Part shown: in pieces, positions 15,127-24,920 of the stretch
Position numbering within the stretch: the first letter of the stretch is position 1
How the letters are laid out: each line of letters starts with the position of its first letter
Origin: Caldilineaceae bacterium
GTDB lineage: Bacteria > Chloroflexota > Anaerolineae > Caldilineales > Caldilineaceae
DNA: 56,534 nt
Direction: 5' to 3'
Assembly: GCA_018003515.1 (NCBI GenBank)
Contig: JAGNDO010000006.1
Coordinates: forward strand, 60,917-117,450
Program-made: the position numbers and the translations under genes
Notes under the pieces: generated by a model
The model's input: only the letters and a program-made list of their open reading frames with translations
Databases searched by the model: none
Told to the model about the DNA's origin: nothing

Positions 15127-15241
15127 ACCCTTTCACCCCTTCACCCTTTCACCCCTTCACCCTTTCACCCCTTCACCCGCTCACCCCTTCACCCCTTCAC
15201 CCCTTCACCCTTTCACCCTTTCACCCGCTCACCCCCTCACC
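15127..15241. repeat. TTCACCC(C/T) octamer tandem array, about 14 units
   Basis: Uninterrupted units CTTCACCC, TTTCACCC and GCTCACCC run up to the stop codon of the DUF11 protein. It is the complement of the GGGTGAAG arrays. No function is evident; slippage-prone. Confidence 0.8.
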
Positions 15242-18200
15242 TCAATACCCGTCCTGCACCTTAATCACACTCCCCGACCCGCGCAGGGCGATGTAGATGA
15301 AGTTGCGCACGGGGTCGATGGCGATGGTGTAGGGGTCCGTGCCCAGGGGGATGATGGATTTGACATAATTGTTCTCGCCGTGGATCACGCTTAGGGTACC
15401 CGCCGCGGTGTTGACGTTGAAGACGTTCCCCGTCACCGGGTTGACTACGATGCCCGTGCCGCCCACCTGGGGCGAATCCACCGGGCCGCCGTCACCCACG
15501 GGGATGGTCTGGAGCAAGGCCCACGGGCTGTTGACGTCGGGCTTCCACACATCCACCAGCCAGTCTGTGCCCGTGGGGTCGTGGGGCTTGGCATAGACCA
15601 GGTAGACCTTGTTCGTGGCCGGGCTGTAGGCCATGTCGAAGAGGGTGCGGCCATCGTTGAGTACCGGCCCGCTGCGCATCGCCCACGTGCCCCCGCTCTG
15701 CACCAGGGCGGCCAGATGGCCCGAATCTCGATTGGCGATGTAGACCCGGTTGTTCACCCTGTCCGCGGCCAGGCCATAGGGGCCGGAGCCGCCGCTGTCG
15801 AACAGCCCCAGCAACGTCGTCCCCTGGATCACCCCGATCTTCCCCGAATCTCGCACGGCCACAAAGACCGTATCCAACCCAGGCAAAATCTCCGTCAAGG
15901 CAGGATGCAGCCCAAGGGCGATCTTCTTCTCCACGGCCAAAGTGGTGGCGTTGTAGATCCACAGATCCCCGCTGGCGTAGTTGCTGACATAGACCCGATT
16001 GGTGGCCTCATTCACCACCACGCCCCAGGGTTCATCCCCCGTGGGGGCGCTGTCGATCAGTTGATTGGTCTGCCCATTCACCACCAACAACCGGTCGTTG
16101 TCCCGGCTGGCAATGTAGACTCGATTCAGCGCCGTGTGGACGGCCATGCCCTTGGGATGGGCCAAAAGCTGGATGGTACAGCCATCCGGCGGCAGACACA
16201 GGATCGGCGTCGGCGTGGCCGTGGGGGTTGGCGAGGGGGTGGCGGTGGGCGTCGGCGTGGAGGGCAGGGTCGGCGTGGCGGTGGGCGTAGCCGTTGGCGT
16301 CGGGGTCGGTGTGGGCGGCGGCACCAAGAGCAGGGGCAGGAAGAGCAGAGGCTCGTGCAGCCCGGCGTCCCAAGAGAAGTCCTCTTGCCCCGCGGCCAGC
16401 ACGATGGTCTCCGTGCGCCCTGTGTTGCGGTCGGCGTCGCTGTCTGCGTTGCCATCCGTTCCCTGGTTGGGGGCGGTGAAGACGAAGCCAGTGGGCGGCG
16501 TGAAGCTCAATACATAGCTGCCCGCCCGCAACCCGTCAAAGCGGAAGTGGCCGCTGCTATCCGTAAAGGTCGTCCCCGCCACGGTCCCGCCGCTGGTGAG
16601 CAGCACCACGCCCACATCGGCCATGCCCGGCTCGCCGCTCTCCTGGAGGCCGTCGCGGTTCACATCCAGCCACACCCGGTCCCCAATCCGCCCAAAGGCC
16701 AGCACGCTGACCGTGACGCTATCCGTGTCCCCCGTGCTGCGGCCCAGCTCATCCTGGCCTGTGACCGTGATGGTGTTGGTCGTGGTTTGGGTTAAAACGG
16801 TGTGACAGGTATAGGTCCACACCTCGGTCAGATCCAGGCGGCTATTCAGGTTGACATCCCCGGCGGCGTAGACGACCGGGTCACATCGGTCGTCCGTGGC
16901 CGTGAGGGAAGCCAGGGGGGTATCCCCCGTGTTGCGTACGGTGTAGGTGAAGACCACGCTTTCGCCTTCATAGACCTGGGCCGCAGACGCTGTCTTTGTC
17001 ACCCGCAGGCCGGGGTTGATCACATCCACCCGGGCCGAGGCTTGGGCGGAAACCGTCCCGCCCAAGGCATCCGTACCCGTCGCCGTGGCCGTGTTGAAGG
17101 TGTCCCCGTTGAGCATGTCCGTGCAGATATATGTCCACGTCTCGCCCAAGTCCAGCCGGGCATCGCTGTTGCCATCCCCGCCGCCGAAGAGAACCGGCGC
17201 ACACAGATCGTCGCTGACGCTCACGTTGGCCAGCGCCACATCCCCGGCGTTGGTTACGGTGAAGGTGTAGGTCACCACATCCCCGGCGTGGACCACGGGG
17301 GCCGAGGCCGTCTTGGTCAGCCCAATGGCCGGGGCGATCACATCCACAACCGCGCTGGCCTGGGCCGAAACCACGCCGCCCAAGCTGTCCGTCCCCGTCA
17401 CCGAGGCGGTGTTTGTGAGGTCTCCCGGTGCTGGGGCCGAACAGGTGTAGACCCAACTTTCCGTTAGATCCAATAAGGTGTCGGCGTCGAGATCTCCTCC
17501 TTCAAAAAGAAGAGGCCCGCACCGATCATCGGACAGGGTGATGGCGCTCAAGGGGTCGTCCCCGGCATTGGTGACGGTGAAGGTGTATGTGACCGCCTGG
17601 CCGGGGGCCACGATGACCGGGGCGGCCACCTTGGCCAGGCCGATGGCCGGGGCGATGGTGGTCACCGAGGCGCTGGCCTGATCCCTGACCGGCTCGCCCA
17701 GCAGGTCTGTGCCGCCGATGGTGGCGGTGTTGGTGGTGGTTGTGTTCAGCGTGGCCGTGCAGGTGAATGTCCAACTTTCAGTTACATCCAAGAGGTCGTT
17801 GACATTGGCGTCACCCGTGGTATAGACCAAGGGGGCGCAGTGATCGTCCGTGGCCGTCACGTTTGCCACGGGGCCATTGCCCAGGTTGGCGACGGTGTAG
17901 GTGTAGCCAACGGACGTGCCAGAATAGACCATGCTGGCCGAGGCCGTTTTGGTCACCAGCACCTGAGAAAACAGGCCAAAGTAGTGACTGGGATCGGTGG
18001 CCGTCACCGTGTCGGTGATGCCCGTGCCGTCCACCCAATTGCCGGTCACGGTGCCGATGTTGGTATATTGGCCCGTGGTCGCCGTGCCCACGGCCCGGAA
18101 GGTCCAGATCTCGGTGGGGGCCAGGGCGGTGTCGCTGTCCGTGTCCCCGGCAATCAGCACCGGGTTGACCCCGGCCACGCTGTCGGTCATCACCACGCCG

Positions 18201-20347
18201 GTCAGGGTGACTTGGCTGGTGTTGGTGACCATGTATGTCCACGTCACTGGCGCGCCCGTGCGCAGGATCGGCCCGGTGACCGTGTCCGCGTCCTGGCCCA
18301 CAGTGAGTTTGTTCATTACCAAAGAGGGGTCCAGATCCATGGGAATGATCACAGTCGGCGTGCGCTCCTCGCCCAAGGCCAGCACCTTGCCCTGGTTGAC
18401 GATGCGGTCCACGCCCACGGGCAACGGATTGTCCGCCGTCACCCGGAAGCTGACCGTGAAAACGTCCGTGGCCGCCACGGTACCCACGTTGATCCCCCCA
18501 TCGTCCAAGGGGAAAGCCGTGCCTGCGAGCTTGTCCGCAATGGGCGTCGGCCCGCTGCCGCTGTCAAAGGTGGCGCTGTTGGTCACATAGGTTGTGTGCA
18601 AAGGAATCGTGTCGCTGACCACCACATCAGGCACAGGCACCCGGCTGCTGTTGCGGATCACGATGGTATAGCCGAACATGTCACCGGGGCTGCTCAGGCC
18701 GTCTCCGTCGATGTCGTTGATCAACGCAAAGCCCTTGCCCGCCGCAAAGGAGGGCGAGGGCGGCGCGGTCGTGCCCAAATCCAGCCCCGGCGCGGCCGCG
18801 CTGGCCGTGGTCGGATCCTGGCCCCAGGCCGCGGCCAAAGTCACCCCGGCGGCCTGGCCCGCTGCCCGGCACACATAGATCACCATGGCCGTCTGGTCGC
18901 CGTCGCTGTCAAAGATCTTGGCGCTCTGGAAGGGGGTTAGGGTGAGCAATTGGTCATATTTGTTGCCCTGGGGGTCGGTCAAACTGCCCGCCCCGTCGCC
19001 GTCATAGTCGGCGCACACATTGATGCTCCCCGACCCGCCGGCCGGGAAGACCGGCGTCACCCAGACCGGGCTGCCGTTTTCCGCCGGGTTGGTGATGCTC
19101 AAGGGGTCCCGCCCCGGTCCCCAACCCACCAAGACTTGGGGGGTCACGGCGTCATCCGAAAGCAGGGTGAAGCCCCAATCTGCCTTGGCGTTGGTGTTGG
19201 TGGGGCCGTCCGCGTCCACCGCGGCAATGGCAAAAAAGCGGCTGCCATCTGTGGTGAAAAAGTGGGATCCTGATCCGGCGGGGGTGGTCACGTTGGCTGT
19301 GCTTCCCGCCGCAATGGCGAGGGGGGGCTGAAGACCGGCGCTGGTTTCCCACTGCACGGTGATGGCCGCGGCAGCCGGGTTATGCACAAAGATCACCGTG
19401 CCATCCCCCGCCGGGGTGCCCACAGGGTTGTAGTAGCTGCTCCCCCACTGCTCCACCGGGGTCAGCACATACCAGCGGCTCTCGTAGACATCGCAGCGGT
19501 CGCCGGTGATCAACTGCACCTGCACCGGATTGGACGCGTTGACCGTCCCCCCGGCCAGCACGCCGCCGTTGATGTGGGCAGACTGGCCCTCGTTCAGCGT
19601 CACCGTGGTCTCAGCGGCCCCATTGTTGTCCCGGTCCACATTCACCACCGTGCCGTTTTGGGATGCCATGATCAACAGGCCGCTGTATTCAAAGAGGCTG
19701 ACCGGGCTGGTGGTCTCCCCCACGGGCGCGCGGAACTGGGTGCCCCAACTGTTGGTGTCATAGACCTCCACCGCCCCGGCCAGCAGGGTGCTGGAACCGG
19801 TCCCCCACGCCGCACGGGTCATGGCGATGGTCTTGGTGGCGGCCAGCTTGTCCCCGCCGTCAAAGTCGATCACCGACTGGCGGGTGGCGGTCTGCACCCC
19901 ATTGTCCAAGATCAGCACCGCCCCGGCGTGGATCAGATCGTCCGCGGTGCCGGGGGCCGTGCCGTTGGCCAGGTCGCCGTCGCCCCAAATCTGGGTCGTG
20001 GCCTGGGTGGGCGCGGTGATCACCGGCTCGAAGCCATCCTCCCACTGGTCATAGTAGATCAGCGTGCCATCCGCAATGGCGGCCACGGAGACATAGGTAT
20101 TGACCGGTTCCAGCACATCCGACGCAAAGTTGCCGCAAAAGGCCGAGCCGCCGCCGGGATAGATCCCGCGCAGGGCGTCCAGCACCTGATCTTCGGGCAT
20201 GGGGATGTAGAAAAGCTGGGCCGGGGGCGCACCGGCCGCAGCCAGAGGCCCGGCAGCGCCGATCAACAGCGCGGTCAGCAACAGCAAGATCGCCATCAAC
20301 TTTGGCGTGGGCCGGGATGGTCTGGGCAAAAGAGGGGCTGATTTCAT
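15242..20347 (-). CDS. Large secreted DUF11/SdrD-B surface protein with C-terminal beta-propeller
   Basis: 1701-residue exported protein. Signal peptide 1-37 (LMAILLLLTALLIGAAGP). Residues about 38-530 form a large beta-rich domain with YVSVAAIADGTLIYYDQWEDG and many Asn/Asp/Gly loops, resembling IgGFc-binding-type N-terminal regions. Six DUF11-type repeats follow (about 540-1210; motifs YTFTVTNAGD, VSDDLCAPVL, LDLTESWTYTC). Next is one SdrD_B domain (about 1219-1329; RIGDRVWLDVNRDGLQ, GLRAGSYVLSF), a Pro-Thr linker (about 1345-1382), and a YVTN/NHL-like beta-propeller (about 1384-1701; NRVYIASRDNDRLLVVNG). No sorting signal or transmembrane anchor is visible at the C-terminus. A structural or adhesive cell-surface role is inferred. 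Start has GGAGA upstream. The 3' end abuts an octamer array. Confidence 0.88.
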   Translation of the reverse strand: MKSAPLLPRPSRPTPKLMAILLLLTALLIGAAGPLAAAGAPPAQLFYIPMPEDQVLDALRGIYPGGGSAFCGNFASDVLEPVNTYVSVAAIADGTLIYYDQWEDGFEPVITAPTQATTQIWGDGDLANGTAPGTADDLIHAGAVLILDNGVQTATRQSVIDFDGGDKLAATKTIAMTRAAWGTGSSTLLAGAVEVYDTNSWGTQFRAPVGETTSPVSLFEYSGLLIMASQNGTVVNVDRDNNGAAETTVTLNEGQSAHINGGVLAGGTVNASNPVQVQLITGDRCDVYESRWYVLTPVEQWGSSYYNPVGTPAGDGTVIFVHNPAAAAITVQWETSAGLQPPLAIAAGSTANVTTPAGSGSHFFTTDGSRFFAIAAVDADGPTNTNAKADWGFTLLSDDAVTPQVLVGWGPGRDPLSITNPAENGSPVWVTPVFPAGGSGSINVCADYDGDGAGSLTDPQGNKYDQLLTLTPFQSAKIFDSDGDQTAMVIYVCRAAGQAAGVTLAAAWGQDPTTASAAAPGLDLGTTAPPSPSFAAGKGFALINDIDGDGLSSPGDMFGYTIVIRNSSRVPVPDVVVSDTIPLHTTYVTNSATFDSGSGPTPIADKLAGTAFPLDDGGINVGTVAATDVFTVSFRVTADNPLPVGVDRIVNQGKVLALGEERTPTVIIPMDLDPSLVMNKLTVGQDADTVTGPILRTGAPVTWTYMVTNTSQVTLTGVVMTDSVAGVNPVLIAGDTDSDTALAPTEIWTFRAVGTATTGQYTNIGTVTGNWVDGTGITDTVTATDPSHYFGLFSQVLVTKTASASMVYSGTSVGYTYTVANLGNGPVANVTATDDHCAPLVYTTGDANVNDLLDVTESWTFTCTATLNTTTTNTATIGGTDLLGEPVRDQASASVTTIAPAIGLAKVAAPVIVAPGQAVTYTFTVTNAGDDPLSAITLSDDRCGPLLFEGGDLDADTLLDLTESWVYTCSAPAPGDLTNTASVTGTDSLGGVVSAQASAVVDVIAPAIGLTKTASAPVVHAGDVVTYTFTVTNAGDVALANVSVSDDLCAPVLFGGGDGNSDARLDLGETWTYICTDMLNGDTFNTATATGTDALGGTVSAQASARVDVINPGLRVTKTASAAQVYEGESVVFTYTVRNTGDTPLASLTATDDRCDPVVYAAGDVNLNSRLDLTEVWTYTCHTVLTQTTTNTITVTGQDELGRSTGDTDSVTVSVLAFGRIGDRVWLDVNRDGLQESGEPGMADVGVVLLTSGGTVAGTTFTDSSGHFRFDGLRAGSYVLSFTPPTGFVFTAPNQGTDGNADSDADRNTGRTETIVLAAGQEDFSWDAGLHEPLLFLPLLLVPPPTPTPTPTATPTATPTLPSTPTPTATPSPTPTATPTPILCLPPDGCTIQLLAHPKGMAVHTALNRVYIASRDNDRLLVVNGQTNQLIDSAPTGDEPWGVVVNEATNRVYVSNYASGDLWIYNATTLAVEKKIALGLHPALTEILPGLDTVFVAVRDSGKIGVIQGTTLLGLFDSGGSGPYGLAADRVNNRVYIANRDSGHLAALVQSGGTWAMRSGPVLNDGRTLFDMAYSPATNKVYLVYAKPHDPTGTDWLVDVWKPDVNSPWALLQTIPVGDGGPVDSPQVGGTGIVVNPVTGNVFNVNTAAGTLSVIHGENNYVKSIIPLGTDPYTIAIDPVRNFIYIALRGSGSVIKVQDGY

Positions 20348-20480
20348 GGGTGTTTTCTCCGCAGAGCATGGGGGGTGGGGTGGACGAGTGCGAACCAGGT
20401 ACGCAAAAGGCTACCGTTCCTCGGTGGCACGAATCAAGACGCAGCAACCCGGTGGCAGTGACGGTGGGCAATGAATGCGC
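20348..20480. other. Upstream region of the DUF11 protein
   Basis: No gene or convincing promoter was found. On the plus strand ACGCAAAAGGCTACCG weakly resembles part of a c-di-GMP riboswitch, but it faces away from the gene (see rejected items). Confidence 0.4.
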
Positions 20481-20619
20481 CGACCGCCGGGGGCTGAAGC
20501 GCCCCGGCTGGACGAAAAAACCCGGTGAACCGGGTTGCTTTGGCCGAATTTTTGGGAATATCCAGCCCGGTTCACCGGGCTTTTCGTGCCTAGCCGGGGG
20601 ATTTATCCCCCGGCGGTCG
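20481..20619. repeat. 139-bp nested palindrome (cruciform), probable terminator
   Basis: CGACCGCCGGGGG (20481) pairs with CCCCCGGCGGTCG (ending 20619). Inside are two smaller hairpins, CCCGGTGAACCGGG and AGCCCGGTTCACCGGGCT, which are also complementary to each other, plus GCCGGGGGATTTATCCCCCGGC. It follows the stop of the membrane-protein gene at 20640 and probably ends its transcript; the shape suggests a mobile palindromic element. Confidence 0.65.
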
Positions 20620-20639
20620 CCGCATGGGGCAGCATTGGC

Positions 20640-21191
20640 CTACGTGTACGGAAACCGCGGCCGCTCCTGGGGTGCCTCGCTGGATTTGCGGAAGAGCCGA
20701 TGGGTCGCCCACTTCAACAGCAAAAAGGCAAAGAGGGCCAACCCAAAGAGCATGCCGATGGAGCCGCCAAAGAGTACCCAGATCCGTGTGCGCTGGATGG
20801 CCAGGGCCACCACAAAGCTCACCCCCAGCAGCACCATCAACCCAGAGAGGCGGTCAAAGCCGGGCACCTGTTTGAAGTCCACGTTTTGGCGCATGAAGAC
20901 CAAGGTCACGAACATGGAGATGATGGGCAGAAAGTAGACCAGCAAATTCACATCCAGCAAACTCTCGTTGCGGAAGAAGAGGGAGTACGCCGTCAGCACA
21001 GCGGCAAAGATCCCCGGCACGCAGACCGCGTAGACCAGCCCGGCATAGACAAAGCGCCAGGGCATCCGCTCCCCCTCGCCGGGGCGATGGGCATAGCGTA
21101 GCCCGAAGGTGATGGCCGGGGGCAAGATGAAGAAGATCAGCAACAGCCACGGGTGGCCGCCAAGGGACTGGACAAGATCACGGATGGTCAT
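20640..21191 (-). CDS. Small multipass membrane protein, unknown function
   Basis: 183 residues with about five hydrophobic segments (HPWLLLIFFILPPAITFGL, VYAGLVYAVCVPGIFAAVL, LVYFLPIISMFVTLVFM, LSGLMVLLGVSFVVALAI and WVLFGGSIGMLFGLALFAF) separated by short charged loops, and a basic/proline-rich C-terminus. I do not recognise a family. It is divergent from the gene at 21367; on its strand TATACT with an upstream TG (21253-21248) could be an extended -10. The downstream cruciform would stop transcription before the DUF11 gene. Confidence 0.7.
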   Translation of the reverse strand: MTIRDLVQSLGGHPWLLLIFFILPPAITFGLRYAHRPGEGERMPWRFVYAGLVYAVCVPGIFAAVLTAYSLFFRNESLLDVNLLVYFLPIISMFVTLVFMRQNVDFKQVPGFDRLSGLMVLLGVSFVVALAIQRTRIWVLFGGSIGMLFGLALFAFLLLKWATHRLFRKSSEAPQERPRFPYT

Positions 21192-21247
21192 GGGCAGGGT
21201 CGTTTCGGGTAAGAATTGGGTTGGACTCTACAATTTCGCTGGACATG

Positions 21248-21298
21248 AGTATACCATACGCGTCCGCTCGTGGCGTTGGGTGCGTCTTGTGCTAAAAT
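21248..21298. promoter_or_regulatory. Divergent extended -10 promoters
   Basis: Minus strand: TGGTATACT (-10 at 21253-21248) towards the membrane protein. Plus strand: TGCTAAAAT (-10 at 21293-21298) towards the gene at 21367. Both have the TGn extension and no good -35. TGCTAAAAT also occurs at 26292-26300. Confidence 0.45.
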
Positions 21299-21366
21299 TG
21301 GGTTTGTCTAACAAGTTGTGCGTGAAAGCGCTTCTGGCCCGACCCAACTGCAAGGAGATCTCTGCC

Positions 21367-22857
21367 ATGCCTACCCCAAACACAACCACCCGTGCCGAAG
21401 CGGTGCAACAAGTCGTGTCGGCCATGACCGGCCCTCTTTCTTTCAAAGAGTTTGCCGAACAAGTGCTTGCCCTGGCACCGACCACGGCCAAGAACCGCAC
21501 GGGCGCTGTGCGCAACACGTTGCCCTATCGTCCCACTGATGCTGGCATCCTGCTGCTCGATGACGGTGCCACGGTGGTGCCCACACGATTGGTCATGGCG
21601 GGCGTACGTTTCCGCGTCTATGTTTCCACCGCCGAAGCTGAAGCGGGCTGGTTGAAGATCAGCAAAGAACTGATTGAGATTTGGTGGCCCAGGCGTGCGT
21701 TTGAATCTGTCGAGTATTTGATCCAATGTCGTCTTCTTGATGAGGAGGGTGGTGAGCTGCCAGTCAAGCCGGTCACTCGCCACTTCTCGAAGGTATACAA
21801 CCTTGACAATACCATCTACGAAATCCAGGTCATTGGTTTTGACTTGCCAGCTTGGTTCTTGCGCCACAAGATCCAAGCTGGAGATTCGATCCTTTTTACC
21901 ATCGTTGACTGGGAACAACCTTGTTTTCGACTGGAACATGAACCTGCTGAACAGCGCCAAAATGTGGCTCGCCGTCGCCGCAATGCCGAACTGGCCCAAG
22001 CACTTTTTGACCAATTGGAAAGCTCCCGCAAACGTCATCATGACCCAAAATTAGTGATTCTGGCTGGTCATCTACGGCTGACTGAGCCAACGGGCTATCC
22101 TGGAGATCCAATCGATCGGATGATGGTCATTGATGGCCGGTTGGATAGAAACTATGCAGGTCTGAATTACCAAGATCCAGACAGCATCTTCCCCATGCTG
22201 GTGGAAGATGCCATTTGGCCGGGGGAGCCTCCCCTGGAAGATGATCTCCCCGATGAATCGGACGCGCCCGAACTATCCCCGACGCAAGAGAGTCAGGTCT
22301 ATACGATCAAGGCTGTCTTGAAACATCGCAAGGGATTATGGCGCACGGTCGAAATCTTGGGCGGCCAGACGCTTTATGATCTCAACGTTCTGTTGATTTC
22401 TCTATTCAACCATGATTATGACCATCTGAGCGGCTACTGGCTGCGCGTCCGCAGGGGAACGACCAAGCAGTTCCGAGAAGTTGATTTGGGGACCGTTAAT
22501 CCGTTTGACTTTGACGAGGGCGAGGCCAACGACATTGTCATCGCCTCCCTCTCGTTGCAGGTCGGGGATACGCTCAAATGGGTGCATGATTTTGGCGATT
22601 GGATCGAGCATCTTCTGACGGTGGAGGCGATCAGCGATCCTGAGGCGGACATGAACCCGGCGGACTATCCCCGCAAGGTTGCCCAGAACCAGCCAAAGTT
22701 GCGCTACTGTGGCGTGTGCAAGGCGGAGGGCCGCAAGACCCCCGCCACTTGGATCTGTATGGAGTGCAGCGACGAAGAAGATCGAGACGTCCTGGTCTGC
22801 GAAGATTGTCTGGAAAAGCACCATCTCGAACATGACGCGGATGAAATCGTCTACTGA
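21367..22857 (+). CDS. Protein with pRiA4b ORF-3-like domain and C-terminal zinc-binding motif
   Basis: 496 residues; ATG at 21367 follows AAGGAG with 8-nt spacing. The first ~300 residues are not recognised; they begin with a helical SFKEFAEQVLALAP segment followed by a beta-rich region. Residues about 310-440 match the plasmid pRiA4b ORF-3-like fold (YTIKAVLKHRKGLWRTVEI, LYDLNVLLISLFNHDYDHL, LSLQVGDTLKWVHDFGDWI). The C-terminal ~55 residues carry CGVC, CMEC, CEDC and HHLEHD, a pattern able to bind one or two zinc ions. It is followed 42 nt later by the SWIM gene on the same strand; pRiA4b-type and SWIM proteins are often found together. Molecular function is unknown; a nucleic-acid or protein-binding role is a guess from the zinc motif. 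Confidence 0.8.
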   Translation: MPTPNTTTRAEAVQQVVSAMTGPLSFKEFAEQVLALAPTTAKNRTGAVRNTLPYRPTDAGILLLDDGATVVPTRLVMAGVRFRVYVSTAEAEAGWLKISKELIEIWWPRRAFESVEYLIQCRLLDEEGGELPVKPVTRHFSKVYNLDNTIYEIQVIGFDLPAWFLRHKIQAGDSILFTIVDWEQPCFRLEHEPAEQRQNVARRRRNAELAQALFDQLESSRKRHHDPKLVILAGHLRLTEPTGYPGDPIDRMMVIDGRLDRNYAGLNYQDPDSIFPMLVEDAIWPGEPPLEDDLPDESDAPELSPTQESQVYTIKAVLKHRKGLWRTVEILGGQTLYDLNVLLISLFNHDYDHLSGYWLRVRRGTTKQFREVDLGTVNPFDFDEGEANDIVIASLSLQVGDTLKWVHDFGDWIEHLLTVEAISDPEADMNPADYPRKVAQNQPKLRYCGVCKAEGRKTPATWICMECSDEEDRDVLVCEDCLEKHHLEHDADEIVY

Positions 22858-22899
22858 CGTTATTTTGCCATACCTTCCACTCACAAATGGAGGCTCGCT

Positions 22900-24915
22900 A
22901 TGAGCGTTAAAGAATTTTACATAAACATCCAATCCATCCGTAACCTCGCCGAGGCCGCGGTCTACAACCGGGGCGAGAAGCTGGCCGCGTCCGGCGCAGT
23001 GCAGTCGGTGACGCGCCGGGCGGATCTGTTGATCGGCAAAGTGACCGGCAGCAGCTACATGCCCTACGGGGTCTCCATCCAATTTGCAGAGGGGGACCCC
23101 GTGTTTGCCGGCTGCACCTGCCCCTATGATCAAGGCGATTGGTGCAAGCATACGGTGGCCCTTGCCCTCTTTGCCGCCACCCATCCCGATGCAGTGGCGG
23201 TGGAGGAGACCGTGGCCGAACTGGTGGCCGATCTCTCCGCGCCGGATCTGGTCCGGCTGGTGGTAGATCTGGCCGACGCTTCGCCGGATCTGGTTTCGCG
23301 CATCAGGTATTTTGTCAAGGACTTGGCCCTGGCCGTCGCCCGACCGGTTGGCCCGGTGGCCCAAGGATCGGTTCAGGTGGACATGGCGCTGATCCGAGAC
23401 AAGATCAGCGCCGGGCTGCGCACGGATCTCTCGCCCCAAACCGTCATCGCTGGGGATCTGGCCATGGCTCTGGATTTGGCCTATGCCGGAGATGCCGCGC
23501 AATCCTTGGAGATCCTGCGCATGTTGGCTACTGCCCTCGCCCTGCGGCTGGATCGATCCGCCAGCGACGCCACGGATAGAGACTATGACGACTATGACCG
23601 TTATAGCAGTTGGGGCGACCCGTACGAAGAGGGGGTTGAGCTGGAAGAATTCGACGCCTTGGCCAAGGTGGACGAGGTCTGGGCCGAGGTCTGCCTAGCC
23701 CTCAGCCTTCTGGAGGCCCTGACCGAGGCCCAAGCTCAGTTTATCCGCGAGACAGTGGAGCATCTTGAAGAAGAGATCCAGGCATCCATCAGCGAACTGG
23801 TGGAAATGGATCTATACATCTCCAACTTTGAAGAGGGCGCAGAGGTCTTTAACTTGACCTCTTCCGCCCTGACTCAGGGATGGCGCTCTTCCCACGAGAG
23901 GCCAACCGAGGAGACTACACCGGGTGAAGTCGCCGCCTTTGACGAGTCGGATGAGTTTGACGAATTTGACGATGATGAATTTGACGACAATGAATTTGAC
24001 GATGATGAATTTGACGATGAATCCGAGGATGATGAATTTGACTATAGTGAGTTTGACGAAAATGCCCTATCCGCCACTGGGGGTGCCTGGCATCTAACCA
24101 GCGACTACGCTGATGTGCGCCTACGGGTCCTGGCGCGCATGGAGCGGTACGACGACTATCTGGCCCTGGCCGAAGCAGACGGCCAGATGGTCGCCTTGGT
24201 GCAAATGTTGGCCCAGCTGGGCCGAGACGAAGAAGCCGAAAGCCGGGCCTTGGCTCTGGCCCTCACCCCCGCCTTGGCCCTGAAACTGGCGCAATCCTTG
24301 CGAACCGAGGGTCTAACCATCGCCGCCATGCGGGTGGCCGAGCGGGGATTGGATGCGGATTTCGACACTGGCCGGGCCATTCTGGGCCGCTGGTTGGCCG
24401 AGCTTGCCCACCAGGAAGGCAATGTGGAGTTGGCCATCAAGGCCGCAGTCCTGACCCTGCTCCAGTCACCCACTTTGGTCGACTTCCGCACCGTGCGCAC
24501 CGTGGCTGGGGAGCGTTGGCCAGATCTGCGCCCGGATGTGATCGACCGCTTGCGCCAGATCCAGGCAGGCTGGGGCACCGGCCTGTGCGATATTTTTCTC
24601 GAAGAGGGGCTGGTCAAAGATGCCATCAACGCTGCGCCCAGCTTTCTGCACTTCGACTTCGCCAAGCGCCTCTTCCCAGTCGCCATCCCTGTGGATCCCG
24701 ACTGGGTGATCAAGCAATCCATCGCCCAGGCCACCCCCATCATGAACGGCGGCAAATCGGCCAAATATGCCGAGGCCGTTGACTGGCTGCGTTATGTCCG
24801 GGATGCCTACCGCAACGCCGGGCAGGCCAACATCTGGGCCGAATACCTGGCCCAACTGCGCGCCGTCCACGGCAAAAAATACAAACTCATGGGCCTGCTC
24901 AAACAACTGGACTAA
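22900..24915 (+). CDS. SWIM zinc-finger protein with acidic repeat
   Basis: 671 residues; start preceded by GGAGG. Near the N-terminus a SWIM finger is complete: Cys72, Cys74, Cys82 and His84 in [13 protein letters not shown], a zinc site thought to bind DNA or protein. The middle (about 350-390) is an acidic low-complexity stretch of DDEFDD-type units. The C-terminal ~280 residues are helical with TPR-like character ([32 protein letters not shown]), ending in [19 protein letters not shown], a segment common at the C-termini of SWIM proteins. It lies between the pRiA4b-like gene and rsmI, with a 5-nt gap to rsmI, so one transcript is likely. The exact role is unknown. Confidence 0.85.
   Translation: MSVKEFYINIQSIRNLAEAAVYNRGEKLAASGAVQSVTRRADLLIGKVTGSSYMPYGVSIQFAEGDPVFAGCTCPYDQGDWCKHTVALALFAATHPDAVAVEETVAELVADLSAPDLVRLVVDLADASPDLVSRIRYFVKDLALAVARPVGPVAQGSVQVDMALIRDKISAGLRTDLSPQTVIAGDLAMALDLAYAGDAAQSLEILRMLATALALRLDRSASDATDRDYDDYDRYSSWGDPYEEGVELEEFDALAKVDEVWAEVCLALSLLEALTEAQAQFIRETVEHLEEEIQASISELVEMDLYISNFEEGAEVFNLTSSALTQGWRSSHERPTEETTPGEVAAFDESDEFDEFDDDEFDDNEFDDDEFDDESEDDEFDYSEFDENALSATGGAWHLTSDYADVRLRVLARMERYDDYLALAEADGQMVALVQMLAQLGRDEEAESRALALALTPALALKLAQSLRTEGLTIAAMRVAERGLDADFDTGRAILGRWLAELAHQEGNVELAIKAAVLTLLQSPTLVDFRTVRTVAGERWPDLRPDVIDRLRQIQAGWGTGLCDIFLEEGLVKDAINAAPSFLHFDFAKRLFPVAIPVDPDWVIKQSIAQATPIMNGGKSAKYAEAVDWLRYVRDAYRNAGQANIWAEYLAQLRAVHGKKYKLMGLLKQLD
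23951..24060 (+). repeat. GATGATGAATTTGAC-type coding microsatellite
   Basis: 15-bp units encoding DDEFD recur six to seven times with small changes inside the SWIM protein gene. It is AT-richer than its surroundings and likely to vary in copy number in frame. Confidence 0.75.
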
Positions 24916-24920
24916 ACCTT

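Noticed and set aside
15127-15241. Possible CRISPR or protein-coding repeat in the TTCACCCC array
   Set aside because: The unit is 8 bp with no spacers, and reading frames through it have no start context.
15242-20347. Sortase-anchored surface protein
   Set aside because: Despite DUF11 and SdrD_B domains there is no LPxTG-like motif, hydrophobic segment or basic tail at the C-terminus, which ends in a propeller.
20395-20475. Partial resemblance to a c-di-GMP (GEMM) riboswitch: ACGCAAAAGGCTACCG on the plus strand
   Set aside because: It lies on the strand opposite to the adjacent DUF11 gene, the tetraloop-receptor parts could not be matched, and no plus-strand gene follows closely.
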